A DNA stretch of 64,000 nucleotides, taken from assembly GCA_021775805.1 (NCBI GenBank), contig JAJFHD010000055.1, forward strand, positions 79,578 to 143,577. Direction: 5' to 3'. The notes below the pieces were generated by a model that did not search any database, was not told the DNA's origin, and saw nothing but the letters and a program-made list of their open reading frames with translations. The stretch's first letter is position 1. Every line of letters begins with the position of its first letter. Below are positions 45,513 through 55,323 of this stretch, piece after piece. A program made the position numbers and the translations under genes. Source of the DNA: Alphaproteobacteria bacterium. GTDB taxonomy: Bacteria; Pseudomonadota; Alphaproteobacteria; Rhizobiales; JAJFHC01.

Positions 45513-46361
45513 ATGCTTAGCTCAACCGCAACCACAGTCTGCGCGCGCGCGCAGACTGTGGTTTTCCGCCCCATCCGTTCTCTCGCAGCCGCTGCCGTGG
45601 TTGGCACCTTGCTGGTCACGACGACAGCCGCGCAGGACTCTGAAGTGGTTGCCGTCGTGGATGGCAGTGAAATCACCAAGACCCAGGTGGAATGGACTCG
45701 TGAACTCGTCGGCCGCGGGCTGGACCAGGTACCGGAAGCCCAGAGAGAAAAAGTCCTGCTGTCCATTCTTGTGGAGATCCGATTGCTCGCCAATGCGGCC
45801 AAGGCGCAAGGCCTGGAGAACAGCGATTCGTTCAAGACACGCCTCGAATGGCTGAAACTCCAGGCCCTGCGTGATGCCTATGTTGCGGAAAAAATACACG
45901 CCGGCATCACAGAAGAAAAGATAAAGGCCCAATACGACAAGCTCGTAGGTTCTGCCGCCCCACAACAGGAAGTCAGGGCCCGTCATATTCTGGTCAAGAC
46001 GGAAGACGAGGCAAAGGCCTTGATCAAGGAACTCGATGGCGGCGCCGATTTTGTCGAACTCGCAAAGGCCAAATCCACCGGTCCGAGCGGTCCCAACGGC
46101 GGCGACCTGGGATACTTCACCCGTGGACGCATGGTACCCAGTTTCGAGAAAGCCGCGTTTGCCCTCAAAACCGGGGAACACACAAAAGAGCCGGTCAAAT
46201 CCCAGTTCGGCTATCACGTCATCAAAGTCGAGGACACCCGCAAGCAGGAGCCGCCGGCATTTGAACTGGTCAAGGCCGACGTTCGCACCTCACTGGAAAC
46301 TGAAGAATTACGCGCGGCAATGAAGTCCCTGAGGGAAAAAGCAAAAATCGAAATGAAGTAA
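45513..46361 (+). CDS. Parvulin-type peptidyl-prolyl isomerase, exported
   Basis: The 282-residue protein has an export signal (hydrophobic core LAAAAVVGTLLVTTTAA, residues about 24-40), a SurA-like helical chaperone part (about 42-145), and a rotamase/parvulin domain (about 150-245; RARHILVKTEDEA, GGDLGYFTRGRM, VKSQFGYHVIKVED). It likely helps folding of proteins in the periplasm. The first 17 codons contain a 34-bp perfect palindrome (45530-45563), which would form a stem right after the start codon. A start at GTG 45558 downstream of the stem would shorten the n-region but lacks a ribosome site. AAAGGA lies ten bases before ATG 45513, so I keep that start. Confidence 0.87.
   Translation: MLSSTATTVCARAQTVVFRPIRSLAAAAVVGTLLVTTTAAQDSEVVAVVDGSEITKTQVEWTRELVGRGLDQVPEAQREKVLLSILVEIRLLANAAKAQGLENSDSFKTRLEWLKLQALRDAYVAEKIHAGITEEKIKAQYDKLVGSAAPQQEVRARHILVKTEDEAKALIKELDGGADFVELAKAKSTGPSGPNGGDLGYFTRGRMVPSFEKAAFALKTGEHTKEPVKSQFGYHVIKVEDTRKQEPPAFELVKADVRTSLETEELRAAMKSLREKAKIEMK
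45530..45563. repeat. 34-bp perfect palindrome at the start of the parvulin gene
   Basis: AACCACAGTCTGCGCGC is followed without spacer by its exact reverse complement. The centre is a run of alternating GC (GCGCGCGCGCGC, 45541-45552). It can form an RNA stem of about 15 pairs or a DNA cruciform. It encodes residues of the signal-peptide n-region. Confidence 0.9.
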
Positions 46362-46394
46362 TCTGTAGTCCCCAAGGGGATCGGAATCCTGCGG

Positions 46395-46421
46395 GGCGGG
46401 CGCCGTTTGAGTGCGCCCGTC
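46395..46421 (+). terminator. Possible terminator hairpin after the parvulin gene
   Basis: GGCGGGCGC and GCGCCCGTC form a 9-pair stem (one G-U) with a 9-base loop, 34 bases after the stop. No clean T-run follows, so termination is uncertain. Confidence 0.4.
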
Positions 46422-46532
46422 CTGATCACTTTCACGATAACTTGCCTTGTCCAATTCTCAAAACGACCCATGTTTAGGCGAGCATACTGATGATTTTCAG
46501 TATTTTTAAAGCCGAAACGTGGAGGTCCTACG

Positions 46533-46820
46533 ATGAGATTACTTGGCACAGCATCGGTCGGTGCAGCATTCGCTTTTGCCCTGGCATCCGTTGTCGCAAC
46601 GGCGGGAACCGTTTCGACAGCAGAAGCTCACCAAACAAACCATAATTACAACAAACACCATTCCGCGGCTCATTCCGCCAAGAAGAAATACCCGGCTCCC
46701 GCATCTCATCGTTACCAACGTAAGAAACGCGACCGGTACGGTGCCCGCAAGCGTTGGGGGCCCGAAGAAGATCGCCGCTGGGACGGATATCGCTGGTCGA
46801 CGCCGGCGTTGTACTGGTAA
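46533..46820 (+). CDS. Small exported His/Lys/Arg-rich protein
   Basis: The 95-residue protein has a clear signal peptide (MRLLGTASVGAAFAFALASV..., cleavage near AEAH). The mature part is short, strongly basic and histidine-rich (NYNKHHSAAHSAKKKY, YQRKKRDRYGARKRW) and ends in aromatic residues (WSTPALYW). GTGGAGG lies before the ATG. I recognise no family. The charge suggests binding to nucleic acid, phospholipid, peptidoglycan-associated polymer or metal at the cell surface, but nothing here decides. A second small exported basic protein is encoded 20 bases downstream. Confidence 0.72.
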   Translation: MRLLGTASVGAAFAFALASVVATAGTVSTAEAHQTNHNYNKHHSAAHSAKKKYPAPASHRYQRKKRDRYGARKRWGPEEDRRWDGYRWSTPALYW

Positions 46821-46840
46821 TACGGAATTGGAGTTTGCAA

Positions 46841-47152
46841 ATGAGGACTATCTTAAAATCCCGCCTTCAGCTTTCAGCCCTATTCTCAGCCATCCTGCTC
46901 GCTGGATCCTTTGGGATGCTGCAATCGTCGGACGCCGCCAGTTCGCCGGGAAAGAAAGCTAAGTCGAACCATTCGTCGGTTGGGAGTTATTCGACTGCAC
47001 CGACACCCCGGGTGCATCGCCGAGGAACGACGTACAACTTCACCAACTGGGATCGTGACACGACGCACGAAGGATACGGTGAATATTATGACGGGCGCTT
47101 CCAGTTTTTTGGCCACACACCTTCTGTGGGTTATGCGCGGCGGCGTTACTGA
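46841..47152 (+). CDS. Small exported protein, unknown function
   Basis: This 103-residue protein has a signal peptide (MRTILKSRLQLSALFSAILLAGSFG, cleavage near SSDAAS). The mature part is basic and rich in Ser, Gly, Tyr and Arg, with THEGYGEYYDGRFQFFGHTPSVG near the end. The start is ATG 46841 with GGAG before it; the frame is open to 46754 but overlaps the previous gene. It resembles its upstream neighbour only in size, export and charge. The pair is likely co-transcribed and converges with tgt. Confidence 0.7.
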   Translation: MRTILKSRLQLSALFSAILLAGSFGMLQSSDAASSPGKKAKSNHSSVGSYSTAPTPRVHRRGTTYNFTNWDRDTTHEGYGEYYDGRFQFFGHTPSVGYARRRY

Positions 47153-47168
47153 AGTGTCATGCGGCTGA

Positions 47169-48335
47169 TCAGAGGGGCGGGATATCACCTCTCGCCCACC
47201 CGGCCTGTGTTTCGCTCTTGAAGTCCGGAAAGCGCTCCTCGGCAATCGCCTGCCTGATGCCGCGCATAAGATCCTGATAGTAATGCAGGTTCGACCATGT
47301 CACGAGCATGGACCCCAGAAACTCGTTACAGCGGATGAGATGGTGCAGATAGGCACGAGAGTAACTGCTGGTTGCAGGACATCCGCTTTCGGCGTCGAGC
47401 GGCCGGTGGTCGTCTGCATGCCGGGCGTTGCGCACGTTGATCTTGCCAAACCGGGTGAAGGCCTGGCCATGGCGGCCTGACCGTGTCGGCATGACACAGT
47501 CAAACATGTCTATGCCCCGCGCCACGGATTCCAGGATATCATCGGGCGTCCCGACACCCATCAGATAACGCGGCCGGTCTTTTGGCAGAACCGGTGTCGT
47601 GAAATCGAGGGTTGACAGCATGGCCGCCTGACCTTCCCCGACCGCCAGACCGCCAACCGCGTAACCGTCGAAGCCTATGTCGATCAGGGCGTCGGCCGAT
47701 TCATGGCGTAAAGGTTCGAAAACGCTGCCCTGAACAATGCCAAAAAGGGCACGGCCTGGCCGCGTCCCGAATGCCGTCCTGGATCGCTGCGCCCATCGCA
47801 TCGACTGGCGCATCGAACTCGCCGCCTCTTCCTGTGAGCACGGATAAGGCGTGCACTCGTCAAGCACCATCTGAATATCGGACCCCAGAAGGTTCTGGAT
47901 TTCGATGCTGCGTTCAGGGCTGAGATGGTGGCGTGAACCGTCAATGTGGGACTGAAAGGTGACCCCGTCCTCGGTCATCTTGCGTAGCTTTGACAACGAC
48001 ATGACCTGAAAGCCGCCGGAGTCGGTCAGGATCGGCCGCGGCCAGTTCATGAATTTGTGCAAGCCTCCGAGTGCAGCGACACGTTCGGCACTCGGTCTGA
48101 GCATCAGATGATAGGTATTGCCGAGCAAAATATCCGCGCCGGTTTCGCGGACCTGCTCTGGATACATTGCCTTGACGGTAGCAGCGGTGCCCACCGGCAT
48201 GAAAGCCGGTGTGCGAATTTTGCCGCGTGGCAGGCTGATTTCGCCAAGCCTTGCCTGACCGTCTACCGACTTCAAGTCGAACGAAAACACGTTATCGTCG
48301 GAATTTGTCGGACTGGATTGTTCTGACGCGTTCAT
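47169..48335 (-). CDS. tgt: tRNA-guanine transglycosylase
   Basis: Tgt exchanges guanine-34 of GUN-anticodon tRNAs for preQ1. The 388-residue protein has the core [20 protein letters not shown], the aspartate region [18 protein letters not shown], and [11 protein letters not shown]. At the usual zinc site the sequence reads [18 protein letters not shown]: only one of the three cysteines of the C-x-C-x2-C pattern remains, while the distal histidine region is kept. I believe this is seen in other Rhizobiales. The start overlaps the queA stop by ATGA, and both genes belong to the housekeeping run that begins with gyrA. Confidence 0.93.
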   Translation of the reverse strand: MNASEQSSPTNSDDNVFSFDLKSVDGQARLGEISLPRGKIRTPAFMPVGTAATVKAMYPEQVRETGADILLGNTYHLMLRPSAERVAALGGLHKFMNWPRPILTDSGGFQVMSLSKLRKMTEDGVTFQSHIDGSRHHLSPERSIEIQNLLGSDIQMVLDECTPYPCSQEEAASSMRQSMRWAQRSRTAFGTRPGRALFGIVQGSVFEPLRHESADALIDIGFDGYAVGGLAVGEGQAAMLSTLDFTTPVLPKDRPRYLMGVGTPDDILESVARGIDMFDCVMPTRSGRHGQAFTRFGKINVRNARHADDHRPLDAESGCPATSSYSRAYLHHLIRCNEFLGSMLVTWSNLHYYQDLMRGIRQAIAEERFPDFKSETQAGWARGDIPPL

Positions 48336-49426
48336 ATATCGGGACTATCGGACAATTTCAGAAGGCAGGCATCACCGTAACTGTAAAATCTGTAGTCGAG
48401 AGCGATCGCATGATTATAGGCGGCTTTCATCCGTACGATTCCGGCAAAGGCGCACACGAGCATGAACAGAGTGGAACGCGGCAGGTGAAAGTTCGTCAGC
48501 AACATGTCAGCGCTCGTGAAGCGGTAGCCCGGTGTCATGAATATGTCGGTGTCACCTCTAAACGGACCAATCCTGCCATCATCGCCGGCGGCACTTTCCA
48601 GCAGACGCAGGGATGTCGTTCCCACAGCCACGACCCGGCCACCCTTCTGCCGTACCCGGTTGATGCGTTCAGCGGTTTCTTCTGTAATCTCACCCCACTC
48701 GGCATGCATTCGGTGATCTTCGGTGTCGTCGCATTTTACCGGCAGGAACGTGCCCGCCCCCACGTGAAGCGTCAGGGTACACATTTCCAGCCCCCGATCC
48801 TTCAGGGCATCGAGCAACGGCTCGGTGAAGTGAAGACCCGCTGTCGGTGCTGCAACCGCCCCTGGCGGTTTGGCGAAGATGGTTTGATAATCCGTGGTAT
48901 CGGCGTCATCCGTGCCGCGTCTGGAGGCTATGTAGGGCGGCAGCGGCATGGAACCGTTTACGGCAATCGCATCGTCCAGATGGCTGCCGCTGTAGTCGAA
49001 ATCCAGTTCGATCTCGCCGCCCTCGCCCTTTTCCTTTACCACGGCGTCCAATGCGCTCCCCTGGCAGGCCGAAGAGCGATCTCCAAAGGCAATCCGGTCT
49101 CCCACCTCCAGTTTCCTGGCTGGGCGGCAGAACGCGCGCCAGGACGCCTCGCCAGTCCGTTTGTGAAGTGTCGCTTCAATACGCGGTGTCGTATCGCCCC
49201 GGCCGATGCGCATGCCGTTCAGACGCGCGGGTATCACCCTGGTGTCGTTGAAAACCAAAAGGTCGCCCGGCAGCAACATGTCAGGCAAGTCCGCAATCCG
49301 TCGATCTGAATATGCAAACGGAGTCGCCGCCTCAACCACAAGCAGACGTGCGGCCTCGCGCGGCTCTACTGGACGCAACGCAACGCGGTCCTGCGGCAGG
49401 TCGAAATCAAACAGATCTACACGCAA
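48332..49426 (-). CDS. queA: S-adenosylmethionine:tRNA ribosyltransferase-isomerase
   Basis: QueA adds the ribosyl part of SAM to preQ1-tRNA to give epoxyqueuosine. The 364-residue protein has [17 protein letters not shown] at the start, [24 protein letters not shown] and [15 protein letters not shown]. Start is uncertain: TTG 49426, with GGGGG seven bases before it, gives the usual family N-terminus; another TTG at 49447 is in frame. It overlaps tgt, the previous enzyme of the queuosine pathway. The rest of the pathway is not in the window. Confidence 0.93.
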   Translation of the reverse strand: MRVDLFDFDLPQDRVALRPVEPREAARLLVVEAATPFAYSDRRIADLPDMLLPGDLLVFNDTRVIPARLNGMRIGRGDTTPRIEATLHKRTGEASWRAFCRPARKLEVGDRIAFGDRSSACQGSALDAVVKEKGEGGEIELDFDYSGSHLDDAIAVNGSMPLPPYIASRRGTDDADTTDYQTIFAKPPGAVAAPTAGLHFTEPLLDALKDRGLEMCTLTLHVGAGTFLPVKCDDTEDHRMHAEWGEITEETAERINRVRQKGGRVVAVGTTSLRLLESAAGDDGRIGPFRGDTDIFMTPGYRFTSADMLLTNFHLPRSTLFMLVCAFAGIVRMKAAYNHAIALDYRFYSYGDACLLKLSDSPDI

Positions 49427-49494
49427 ACTCGGGCCCCCAAAATTCAATCAACAGAACCTGCGAAGGCGCGCCGGATCAAGGAGACGACAAACGG

Positions 49495-49965
49495 TCAGAT
49501 GTCGGCTGCAACCCGCATCTGGACAATCTTGTCCGGATTCTGCACCGGCTCTCCCCGTTTGATCTTGTCGATGTTGTCCATGCCGTCAACCACCTGACCC
49601 CAAACGGTGTACTGTCCGTCGAGAAAGCCGGAATCCGCAAAACAGATGAAGAACTGACTGTCCGCACTGTCGGGGTTCATTGCACGAGCCATGGAGGCGG
49701 TGCCACGCACGTGGGGTTCGCCGGAGAACTCGGCCGCAAGGTTTTTTCCTGAGCCGCCCGAACCGGTTCCCGTGGGATCGCCTGACTGCGCCATGAATCC
49801 TTCAATTACCCGGTGAAAGACGATTCCGTCGTAGAAACCCTCGCGCGCCAGTTCCTTGATCCTTGCCACATGGTTGGGCGCAAGATCGGGCCGCATCTCG
49901 ATCACCACCTGGCCGTGATCGATATCGAGAACAAGCGTGTTCTCGGGATCCTTGGTTTCAATCAT
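49495..49965 (-). CDS. ppiB: Cytoplasmic cyclophilin-type peptidyl-prolyl isomerase
   Basis: The 156-residue protein is a compact cyclophilin. The active-site pattern is seen as FYDGIVFHRVIEGFMAQSGD, then GTASMARAMNPDSADSQFFI and WGQVVDGMDNIDKI. There is no signal peptide, so it acts in the cytoplasm, while its neighbour 34 bases upstream encodes an exported paralogue. GAGGAAATTCAA precedes the ATG. The order ppi-ppi-queA between coaD and tgt is common in Rhizobiales. Confidence 0.93.
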   Translation of the reverse strand: MIETKDPENTLVLDIDHGQVVIEMRPDLAPNHVARIKELAREGFYDGIVFHRVIEGFMAQSGDPTGTGSGGSGKNLAAEFSGEPHVRGTASMARAMNPDSADSQFFICFADSGFLDGQYTVWGQVVDGMDNIDKIKRGEPVQNPDKIVQMRVAADI

Positions 49966-49999
49966 TTGAATTTCCTCTTTTTTGAACCTTGAATTGTCC

Positions 50000-50542
50000 T
50001 TATTTCACGTCGGCGGCGACGCGCATCTTGATGATCTTGTCCGGCTGTATTGGCGGTTCACCGCGCTGAAGTTTGTCCACAAACTTCATGCCCTTAACCA
50101 CTTCGCCCCAAACAGTGTACTTGCCATTCAGGGAATGTCCGTCGCCGAACATGATAAAGAACTGGCTGTTGGCGCTGTTTCTGGATTGACTGCGCGCCAT
50201 CCCGACAACACCGCGGGTAAACGGCGCAAGGCTGAATTCGGCGCGCAGGTCCTTCAACTTCGAACTGCCTGTTCCCGTGCCGGTGGGATCACCGGTCTGA
50301 GCCATGAAACCGTCGATGACGCGATGGAAGACGATACCGTCGTAGAATTTCTGCCGCGTCAGTTTCTTGATCCGCTCTACATGACCCGGCGCAATATCGG
50401 GCCTCAATTTGATCACGACCCGGCCATACCTCACGTCGAGGTAAATCGTGTTCTCAGGATCGAGGCTCTGGGCTTTTACATCAACCGTGACCGCCGCAAA
50501 CAGGCACAACAACGCGACAACGCTACCAGCAAGTCTCTTCAT
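50000..50542 (-). CDS. ppiA: Exported cyclophilin-type peptidyl-prolyl isomerase
   Basis: The 180-residue protein is a cyclophilin with signal peptide (MKRLAGSVVALLCLFAAVTVD, cleavage near VKAQ), so a periplasmic foldase. Motifs are FYDGIVFHRVIDGFMAQTGD and GVVGMARSQSRNSANSQFFI. It is a clear paralogue of the cytoplasmic cyclophilin encoded next. AAAAAGGAG lies well placed before the ATG. Confidence 0.92.
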   Translation of the reverse strand: MKRLAGSVVALLCLFAAVTVDVKAQSLDPENTIYLDVRYGRVVIKLRPDIAPGHVERIKKLTRQKFYDGIVFHRVIDGFMAQTGDPTGTGTGSSKLKDLRAEFSLAPFTRGVVGMARSQSRNSANSQFFIMFGDGHSLNGKYTVWGEVVKGMKFVDKLQRGEPPIQPDKIIKMRVAADVK

Positions 50543-50595
50543 ACAAACACTCCTTTTTACATGTCGTTCGAGGGGGTTTAGAGGGCGGACCGGAT

Positions 50596-51093
50596 CTAGT
50601 TCCCAAACCGTTCGGCAATCACTTCGGCAACCTCAGATGGAACAAACTCCGTGATATCGCCGCCCATCTTTGCAATCTGTTTCACCAATGACGATGCGAT
50701 AAAGCGCGTTTCCGGCGATGCTGCAAGAAAAACCGTCTCAATATCGCGTGCCATGGTCCGGTTCATTCCGGCAAGCTGAAGTTCATAGTCAAAATCACTG
50801 GCATCGCGCAGACCGCGTATCATGATTCTCGCCGAAGACTTTCGGGCGGCGTCCACAACCAACCCGTCAAAGGTCACGACCGAACCCGCGGCCCCGGCAT
50901 CGCGGATAACCGGCACAGCGATACGCTCAAGAAGCCCGACGCGTTCCTGTGCCGATAGAAACGGTGTCTTGCCGTGATGCACGCCCACAGCCAGCACCAG
51001 TTCGTCAACCATGCGTGCACTGCGGGATATGATATCCAGGTGGCCCTTGGTTATCGGGTCGAAACTGCCGGGATAGAATCCTGTAACTGCCAT
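50596..51093 (-). CDS. coaD: Phosphopantetheine adenylyltransferase
   Basis: CoaD joins ATP and 4'-phosphopantetheine to dephospho-CoA. The 165-residue protein starts MAVTGFYPGSFDPITKGHLD, which contains the nucleotidyl-transferase T/H-x-G-H motif. It continues with the substrate-binding LMIRGLRDASDFDYE-like stretch (MIRGLRDASDFDYELQLAG) and the C-terminal FIASSLVKQIAKMGGD. I start at ATG 51093; a frame from 51150 overlaps the LysE-type gene. Position between gyrA and the cyclophilins is typical. Confidence 0.94.
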   Translation of the reverse strand: MAVTGFYPGSFDPITKGHLDIISRSARMVDELVLAVGVHHGKTPFLSAQERVGLLERIAVPVIRDAGAAGSVVTFDGLVVDAARKSSARIMIRGLRDASDFDYELQLAGMNRTMARDIETVFLAASPETRFIASSLVKQIAKMGGDITEFVPSEVAEVIAERFGN

Positions 51094-51115
51094 AATGTCC
51101 TGCTTGTCCCGGAGT

Positions 51116-51733
51116 TCAGGTCCTGCGAGCCAGTGCCAACCACACGCCACCGCCGATCAGGCAAAGCCCACTGACTCTTTCCAGCAATCGGATGCGGGTC
51201 AGGGAAAGCCAGTGACTGGCCCTGCCCGCCGCCACCGCGTAGGCACCGTCAAGTGTAGCTCCGACAGCCATGAACGTAAGGCCGAGAACCAGGGTTTGAT
51301 AAACCGGGTTCCCTGCCGGATCGATAAACTGGGGAATAAAGGCTCCAATGAACAAAAGCGCCTTGGGATTCGACAACATGACCAGCATCCCCTGCCAGAA
51401 GAAGGACCGGGTGCCGGGTACATCCGGTTCCTGTGCACCGAGGCGGCCATCGGAGCGCAGCAGCTTGATGCCGAGCCAGATCAGATAAGCCGCACCAAAA
51501 ATCCGCAACCAATCGAACACCACAGCAAGATTGGCCACGATCACCTGCAGACCGGCCGCCAGAATGAGGAGCATCACGGCAACTCCGGCCTGGCTACCGG
51601 CAACATTCATAAGCCCCGCTCTGGTCCCTTGCCGCAGACTGTTGGCAACAATAACGGTCACCATCGGACCAGGAACGATTATGATCGCAACACAGGCGGC
51701 CACATAGGCCAGGTAAAGCTCAATGCTGATCAT
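51116..51733 (-). CDS. LysE/RhtB-family exporter
   Basis: This 205-residue inner-membrane protein starts [23 protein letters not shown], the typical first helix of LysE/RhtB transporters, and has the [20 protein letters not shown] motif. About six transmembrane helices are visible. Members export amino acids or related compounds with proton exchange. It overlaps the gyrA stop by ATGA and precedes coaD, an insertion into an otherwise conserved housekeeping order. The substrate is unknown. Confidence 0.9.
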   Translation of the reverse strand: MISIELYLAYVAACVAIIIVPGPMVTVIVANSLRQGTRAGLMNVAGSQAGVAVMLLILAAGLQVIVANLAVVFDWLRIFGAAYLIWLGIKLLRSDGRLGAQEPDVPGTRSFFWQGMLVMLSNPKALLFIGAFIPQFIDPAGNPVYQTLVLGLTFMAVGATLDGAYAVAAGRASHWLSLTRIRLLERVSGLCLIGGGVWLALARRT

Positions 51734-54618
51734 GTCTCATCACCTTCGCCAGGCAGCGGGTTCAGGTCCGCGCGCCCCTCCGGCGCATCGTCACCCCCCG
51801 GGTCTTCGGAGACAGGTTGACCGACTGGTCCATTGTCGTCGCCCGGATCAGCATCGCCATCATCATCGCCGTCTTCTTCGGATATGTGCTCCACCGAAAC
51901 CACCGTCTCGTCGTCTGCCGTATTGAAGATCGTCACACCTTGCGTTGACCGTCCCGCGACCCTGATACCGTTCACCGGACACCGGATAAGCTGGCCGCCG
52001 TCGCTCACCAACATGATCTGATCGGCATCTTCTACCGGGAACGACGCAACCAGTTTGCCGTTCCTTTTTGTCACGGCCATGGCAATGATGCCTTTGCCAC
52101 CGCGCCCGGACACGCGGTATTCGAAAGCGGAAGAACGCTTGCCGTAGCCGTTTTCGGAAACTGTCAGAACAAACTGCTCAAGGGCACCGAGTTCCGCGTA
52201 GCGCTCAGGCGTCAGGGACGCTTCTTCATCCTCATCCGCAATATCGTCGTCGGCGTCCAGGTCGACTTCAGTCGAAATGTCTGCGTCTTCACCGTCAATT
52301 GCCCGGCGCATGGCACTGGCCTGCTTGAGATAGGCCCGGGCCTCGGGTGGCGTCGTCTCCACATGGCGCAGGATCGTCATCGAAATGATAAGATCTTCGC
52401 CGAGTTCCTTGTGGCTGCCGAGCCGGATACCGCGAACACCGGTTGAATCACGGCCGGCAAATACCCGAACGTCGTCAACCCGGAAGCGGATACAGCGTCC
52501 GTTCGCCGTGGTCAGCAGCACATCGTTGTCTTCGGTACAGATCTGAACGCCGACAATGCCGTCGCCTTCGTCCAGTTTCATGGCGATCTTGCCGTTGCGG
52601 TTGATCCTGATGAAGTCCGACAGATCGTTGCGCCGCACCTTGCCGCTGCGCGTGGCGAACATGACGTGCAACCGGCTCCAGCTGTCCTCGTCCTCGGGCA
52701 GCGGCATGATGGTGGTAATTGTTTCGCCCGGATCGAGCGGCAGCAGGTTGATCAGGGCCTTGCCGCGCGATTGCGGGCTCGCCTGGGGCAGGCGCCAGAC
52801 CTTCATCTTGTAGACCATGCCCGATGACGAAAAGAACAGAACAGGCGAATGGGTGTTGGCGACAAACAGCCTGGTGACGAAATCCTCGTCGCGTGTGGAC
52901 ATGCCCGAGCGGCCCTTGCCGCCGCGGCGCTGGGCGCGGTACATCGACAGCGGCACCCGCTTGATGTACCCCGTGTGGGACACGGTCACGACCATATCCT
53001 CACGCTGGATCAGGTCTTCGTCTTCGACCTCGAACTCGGCCTCGATGATCTCGGTGCGTCTTGCGTCAGCAAATTCGTCGCGAACCGCCTGCAACTCTTC
53101 CTTGATAATCGCCATGACGCGGGCACGGCTGCGCAGGATATCAAGATAATCTTCGATCTTTGCGCCCAGTTCCTTGAGCTCGTCGCTGATTTCGTCCTGA
53201 CCGAGAGCCGTCAACCGCTGCAGGCGCAATTCGAGAATGGCGCGCGCCTGAAGTTCCGACAGATAGAAGTTTCCGTCTTCCAGAACCTTGTGCCGAGGGT
53301 CGGCAATCAACTGGATCAGGGGTTCCATGTCGCGGGCGGGCCAGGCTCGTTCCATCAATTGCCCCCGCGCCGTCGCCGGATCGGGGGCTGCCCGGATGAG
53401 AGCAATCACTTCGTCGATATTGGCGACCGCGATCGCCAGGCCAACCAGAATATGGGCCCTGTCGCGGGCCTTGCCGAGCAGAAACTTGGTCCGGCGCGTG
53501 ATGACTTCTTCCCGGAAAGCCGTAAAAGCCTTCAAGAGATCCATCAGGTTCATCACCTCGGGCCGGCCGCCCGTCAGGGCGACGATATTGCAGCCAAAGC
53601 TCGATTGCAGCTGTGAGAACCGGTAGAGCTGGTTGAGCACCACATCCGCTACGGCATCGCGCTTGAGCTCGACGACCACCCGCATGCCCTGGCGGTCCGA
53701 CTCGTCGCGTATGTCGCTGATGCCCTCGACACGCTTGTCACGCACCAGTTCGGCAATCTTTTCGATCATCGAGGCCTTGTTGACCTGATAGGGAATCTCG
53801 GTGATCACCAGCGCTTCACGGTCCTTGCGAATGGTCTCGACGGTCGCCCGTCCCCGCATGATCACCGAACCGCGTCCCGTGTGGTATGCAGACCTGATCC
53901 CAGCGCGGCCGAGAATAAACCCGCCGGTTGGAAAGTCGGGCCCCGGGACAATGTCGATCAACTCCTCGGTCGTGATATCGGGTTTATCTATAAGGGCGAT
54001 ACAGGCATCGACCACTTCGCCAAGATTGTGCGGCGGGATGTTCGTCGCCATGCCGACCGCGATGCCACCGGCACCATTGACCAGAAGATTGGGAAAACGG
54101 GCCGGAAGGACGGTCGGTTCGCGTTCGGAATTATCGTAGTTGTCCTGGAAGTTAACGGTGTCTTTGTCGATGTCTTCAAGAAGCCCGTGGGCGGGCTTGC
54201 CCATCCGCACTTCCGTGTACCGCATGGCGGCAGGTGGATCGCCGTCGACCGAACCAAAATTGCCCTGTCCATCAATCAGGGGGAGACGCAGGGAAAACGT
54301 CTGCGCCATGCGCACGAGCGCGTCATAGATCGACTGGTCGCCGTGAGGGTGATACTTACCGATCACGTCACCGACCACACGGGCCGACTTCCTGTAGGGC
54401 TTGTTCCAGTCGTAACCGTTCTCGTGCATGGAGAACAATATGCGTCTGTGAACCGGCTTGAGGCCGTCACGGGCATCGGGCAAGGCGCGACTCACGATCA
54501 CGCTCATGGCGTAATCGAGATAGCTGCGTTTCATCTCATCTTCGATCGAAATCGGCGCAACGTCAAACCCTGGATCGTCGCCGTCGGGTCCGGTCAATGT
54601 GTTGTCTGTATCCGACAA
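51730..54618 (-). CDS. gyrA: DNA gyrase subunit A
   Basis: GyrA cuts and rejoins DNA in the gyrase tetramer. The 962-residue protein has the quinolone region [17 protein letters not shown], the active tyrosine in [10 protein letters not shown], and the GyrA box [13 protein letters not shown]. At the position of E. coli Ser83 there is glutamine (residue 95); Asp87 is kept (residue 99). It is longer than E. coli GyrA (875) through two acidic additions: a stretch around [20 protein letters not shown] in the propeller and a Gly/Asp-rich tail. The start is TTG 54618 behind a purine-rich AGGAAGAAAGAAGAAG. It leads the unit gyrA-lysE-coaD-ppiA-ppiB-queA-tgt. Confidence 0.96.
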   Translation of the reverse strand: MSDTDNTLTGPDGDDPGFDVAPISIEDEMKRSYLDYAMSVIVSRALPDARDGLKPVHRRILFSMHENGYDWNKPYRKSARVVGDVIGKYHPHGDQSIYDALVRMAQTFSLRLPLIDGQGNFGSVDGDPPAAMRYTEVRMGKPAHGLLEDIDKDTVNFQDNYDNSEREPTVLPARFPNLLVNGAGGIAVGMATNIPPHNLGEVVDACIALIDKPDITTEELIDIVPGPDFPTGGFILGRAGIRSAYHTGRGSVIMRGRATVETIRKDREALVITEIPYQVNKASMIEKIAELVRDKRVEGISDIRDESDRQGMRVVVELKRDAVADVVLNQLYRFSQLQSSFGCNIVALTGGRPEVMNLMDLLKAFTAFREEVITRRTKFLLGKARDRAHILVGLAIAVANIDEVIALIRAAPDPATARGQLMERAWPARDMEPLIQLIADPRHKVLEDGNFYLSELQARAILELRLQRLTALGQDEISDELKELGAKIEDYLDILRSRARVMAIIKEELQAVRDEFADARRTEIIEAEFEVEDEDLIQREDMVVTVSHTGYIKRVPLSMYRAQRRGGKGRSGMSTRDEDFVTRLFVANTHSPVLFFSSSGMVYKMKVWRLPQASPQSRGKALINLLPLDPGETITTIMPLPEDEDSWSRLHVMFATRSGKVRRNDLSDFIRINRNGKIAMKLDEGDGIVGVQICTEDNDVLLTTANGRCIRFRVDDVRVFAGRDSTGVRGIRLGSHKELGEDLIISMTILRHVETTPPEARAYLKQASAMRRAIDGEDADISTEVDLDADDDIADEDEEASLTPERYAELGALEQFVLTVSENGYGKRSSAFEYRVSGRGGKGIIAMAVTKRNGKLVASFPVEDADQIMLVSDGGQLIRCPVNGIRVAGRSTQGVTIFNTADDETVVSVEHISEEDGDDDGDADPGDDNGPVGQPVSEDPGGDDAPEGRADLNPLPGEGDET

Positions 54619-54738
54619 ACTTCTTCTTTCTTCCTGACGAGGGGAACCACAGATTCAGGTGCTGAGCGGGATGAGGATTTGATGCGGAAAAACACCAATG
54701 AAACCAGATTGATCGAACCCTGATTCGCTATTCTCACA

Positions 54739-54761
54739 CTTTATCAACTTGTGCGATAAAG
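54739..54761 (-). promoter_or_regulatory. Inverted repeat upstream of gyrA
   Basis: CTTTATC-N9-GATAAAG lies about 120 bases before the gyrA start. It could be an operator or a small hairpin in the leader. No known regulator site is recognised. Confidence 0.35.
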
Positions 54762-54835
54762 AACAACGCAGCAGGGGTCATTATTTACCGGAATTTCAAG
54801 GAAAAACCGCCAATTTCGAAGGAACGAACCCTGGC

Positions 54836-55231
54836 CTAGCGGGGGATCGTCGCTGTCGCTTCCATTCCACCATAATTGTGGACTTTGTCATGCGCCCGCA
54901 AGGTCACCGATTCAACTGAATCCGGGATGCGCACGTTGCCCAGACTGCGCGTGAAAGGCTGCTCGTTTTCGTGAGGATGATGGAGAATTCGGGTGCCCAG
55001 CACGGCGCCGTCCGGTCCGACCACATCCCATTTGTCTGCATAGTGATCCCAGCCCGTGTCGTCATGGCGGACACGTACTGAAAAATGGTACTGGCCCTCG
55101 CCGGTTTTTCGGACGTCCACGCCGACCACATCGGCTTTTCCGGCACTGGCCTGTTCCATGATCGTTGCCGACATTCCAACCACGGCCAGAATACTGACTA
55201 ACGATCTTGTAGTAATATCTGTCAGGGACAT
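54836..55231 (-). CDS. Small periplasmic protein, unknown function
   Basis: The 131-residue protein has a signal peptide (about residues 1-30, ending EQASAGKA) and an all-beta-looking mature domain. Conserved-looking stretches are YHFSVRVRHDDTGWDHYADKWDVV-type segments (for example VRVRHDDTGWDHYAD) and TRILHHPHENEQPFTRSL. The His- and Asp-rich segments could bind metal. I believe similar proteins occur in many Rhizobiales but know no name. A good AGGAG precedes the ATG. It is divergent from the CDF transporter gene 92 bases away, which weakly supports a metal link. Confidence 0.78.
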   Translation of the reverse strand: MSLTDITTRSLVSILAVVGMSATIMEQASAGKADVVGVDVRKTGEGQYHFSVRVRHDDTGWDHYADKWDVVGPDGAVLGTRILHHPHENEQPFTRSLGNVRIPDSVESVTLRAHDKVHNYGGMEATATIPR

Positions 55232-55323
55232 CTATGAACTCCTATGGCGGACCGGCGCGGTTTAACCTATCCTCACGCTCAATACCTACACCATTTCCAC
55301 TGACAAACGAACACACCTGAACT

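Noticed and set aside
45146..45520. Short frames on both strands in the 550-bp gap before the parvulin gene
   Set aside because: No ribosome sites, no signal peptides, atypical composition; treated as non-coding.
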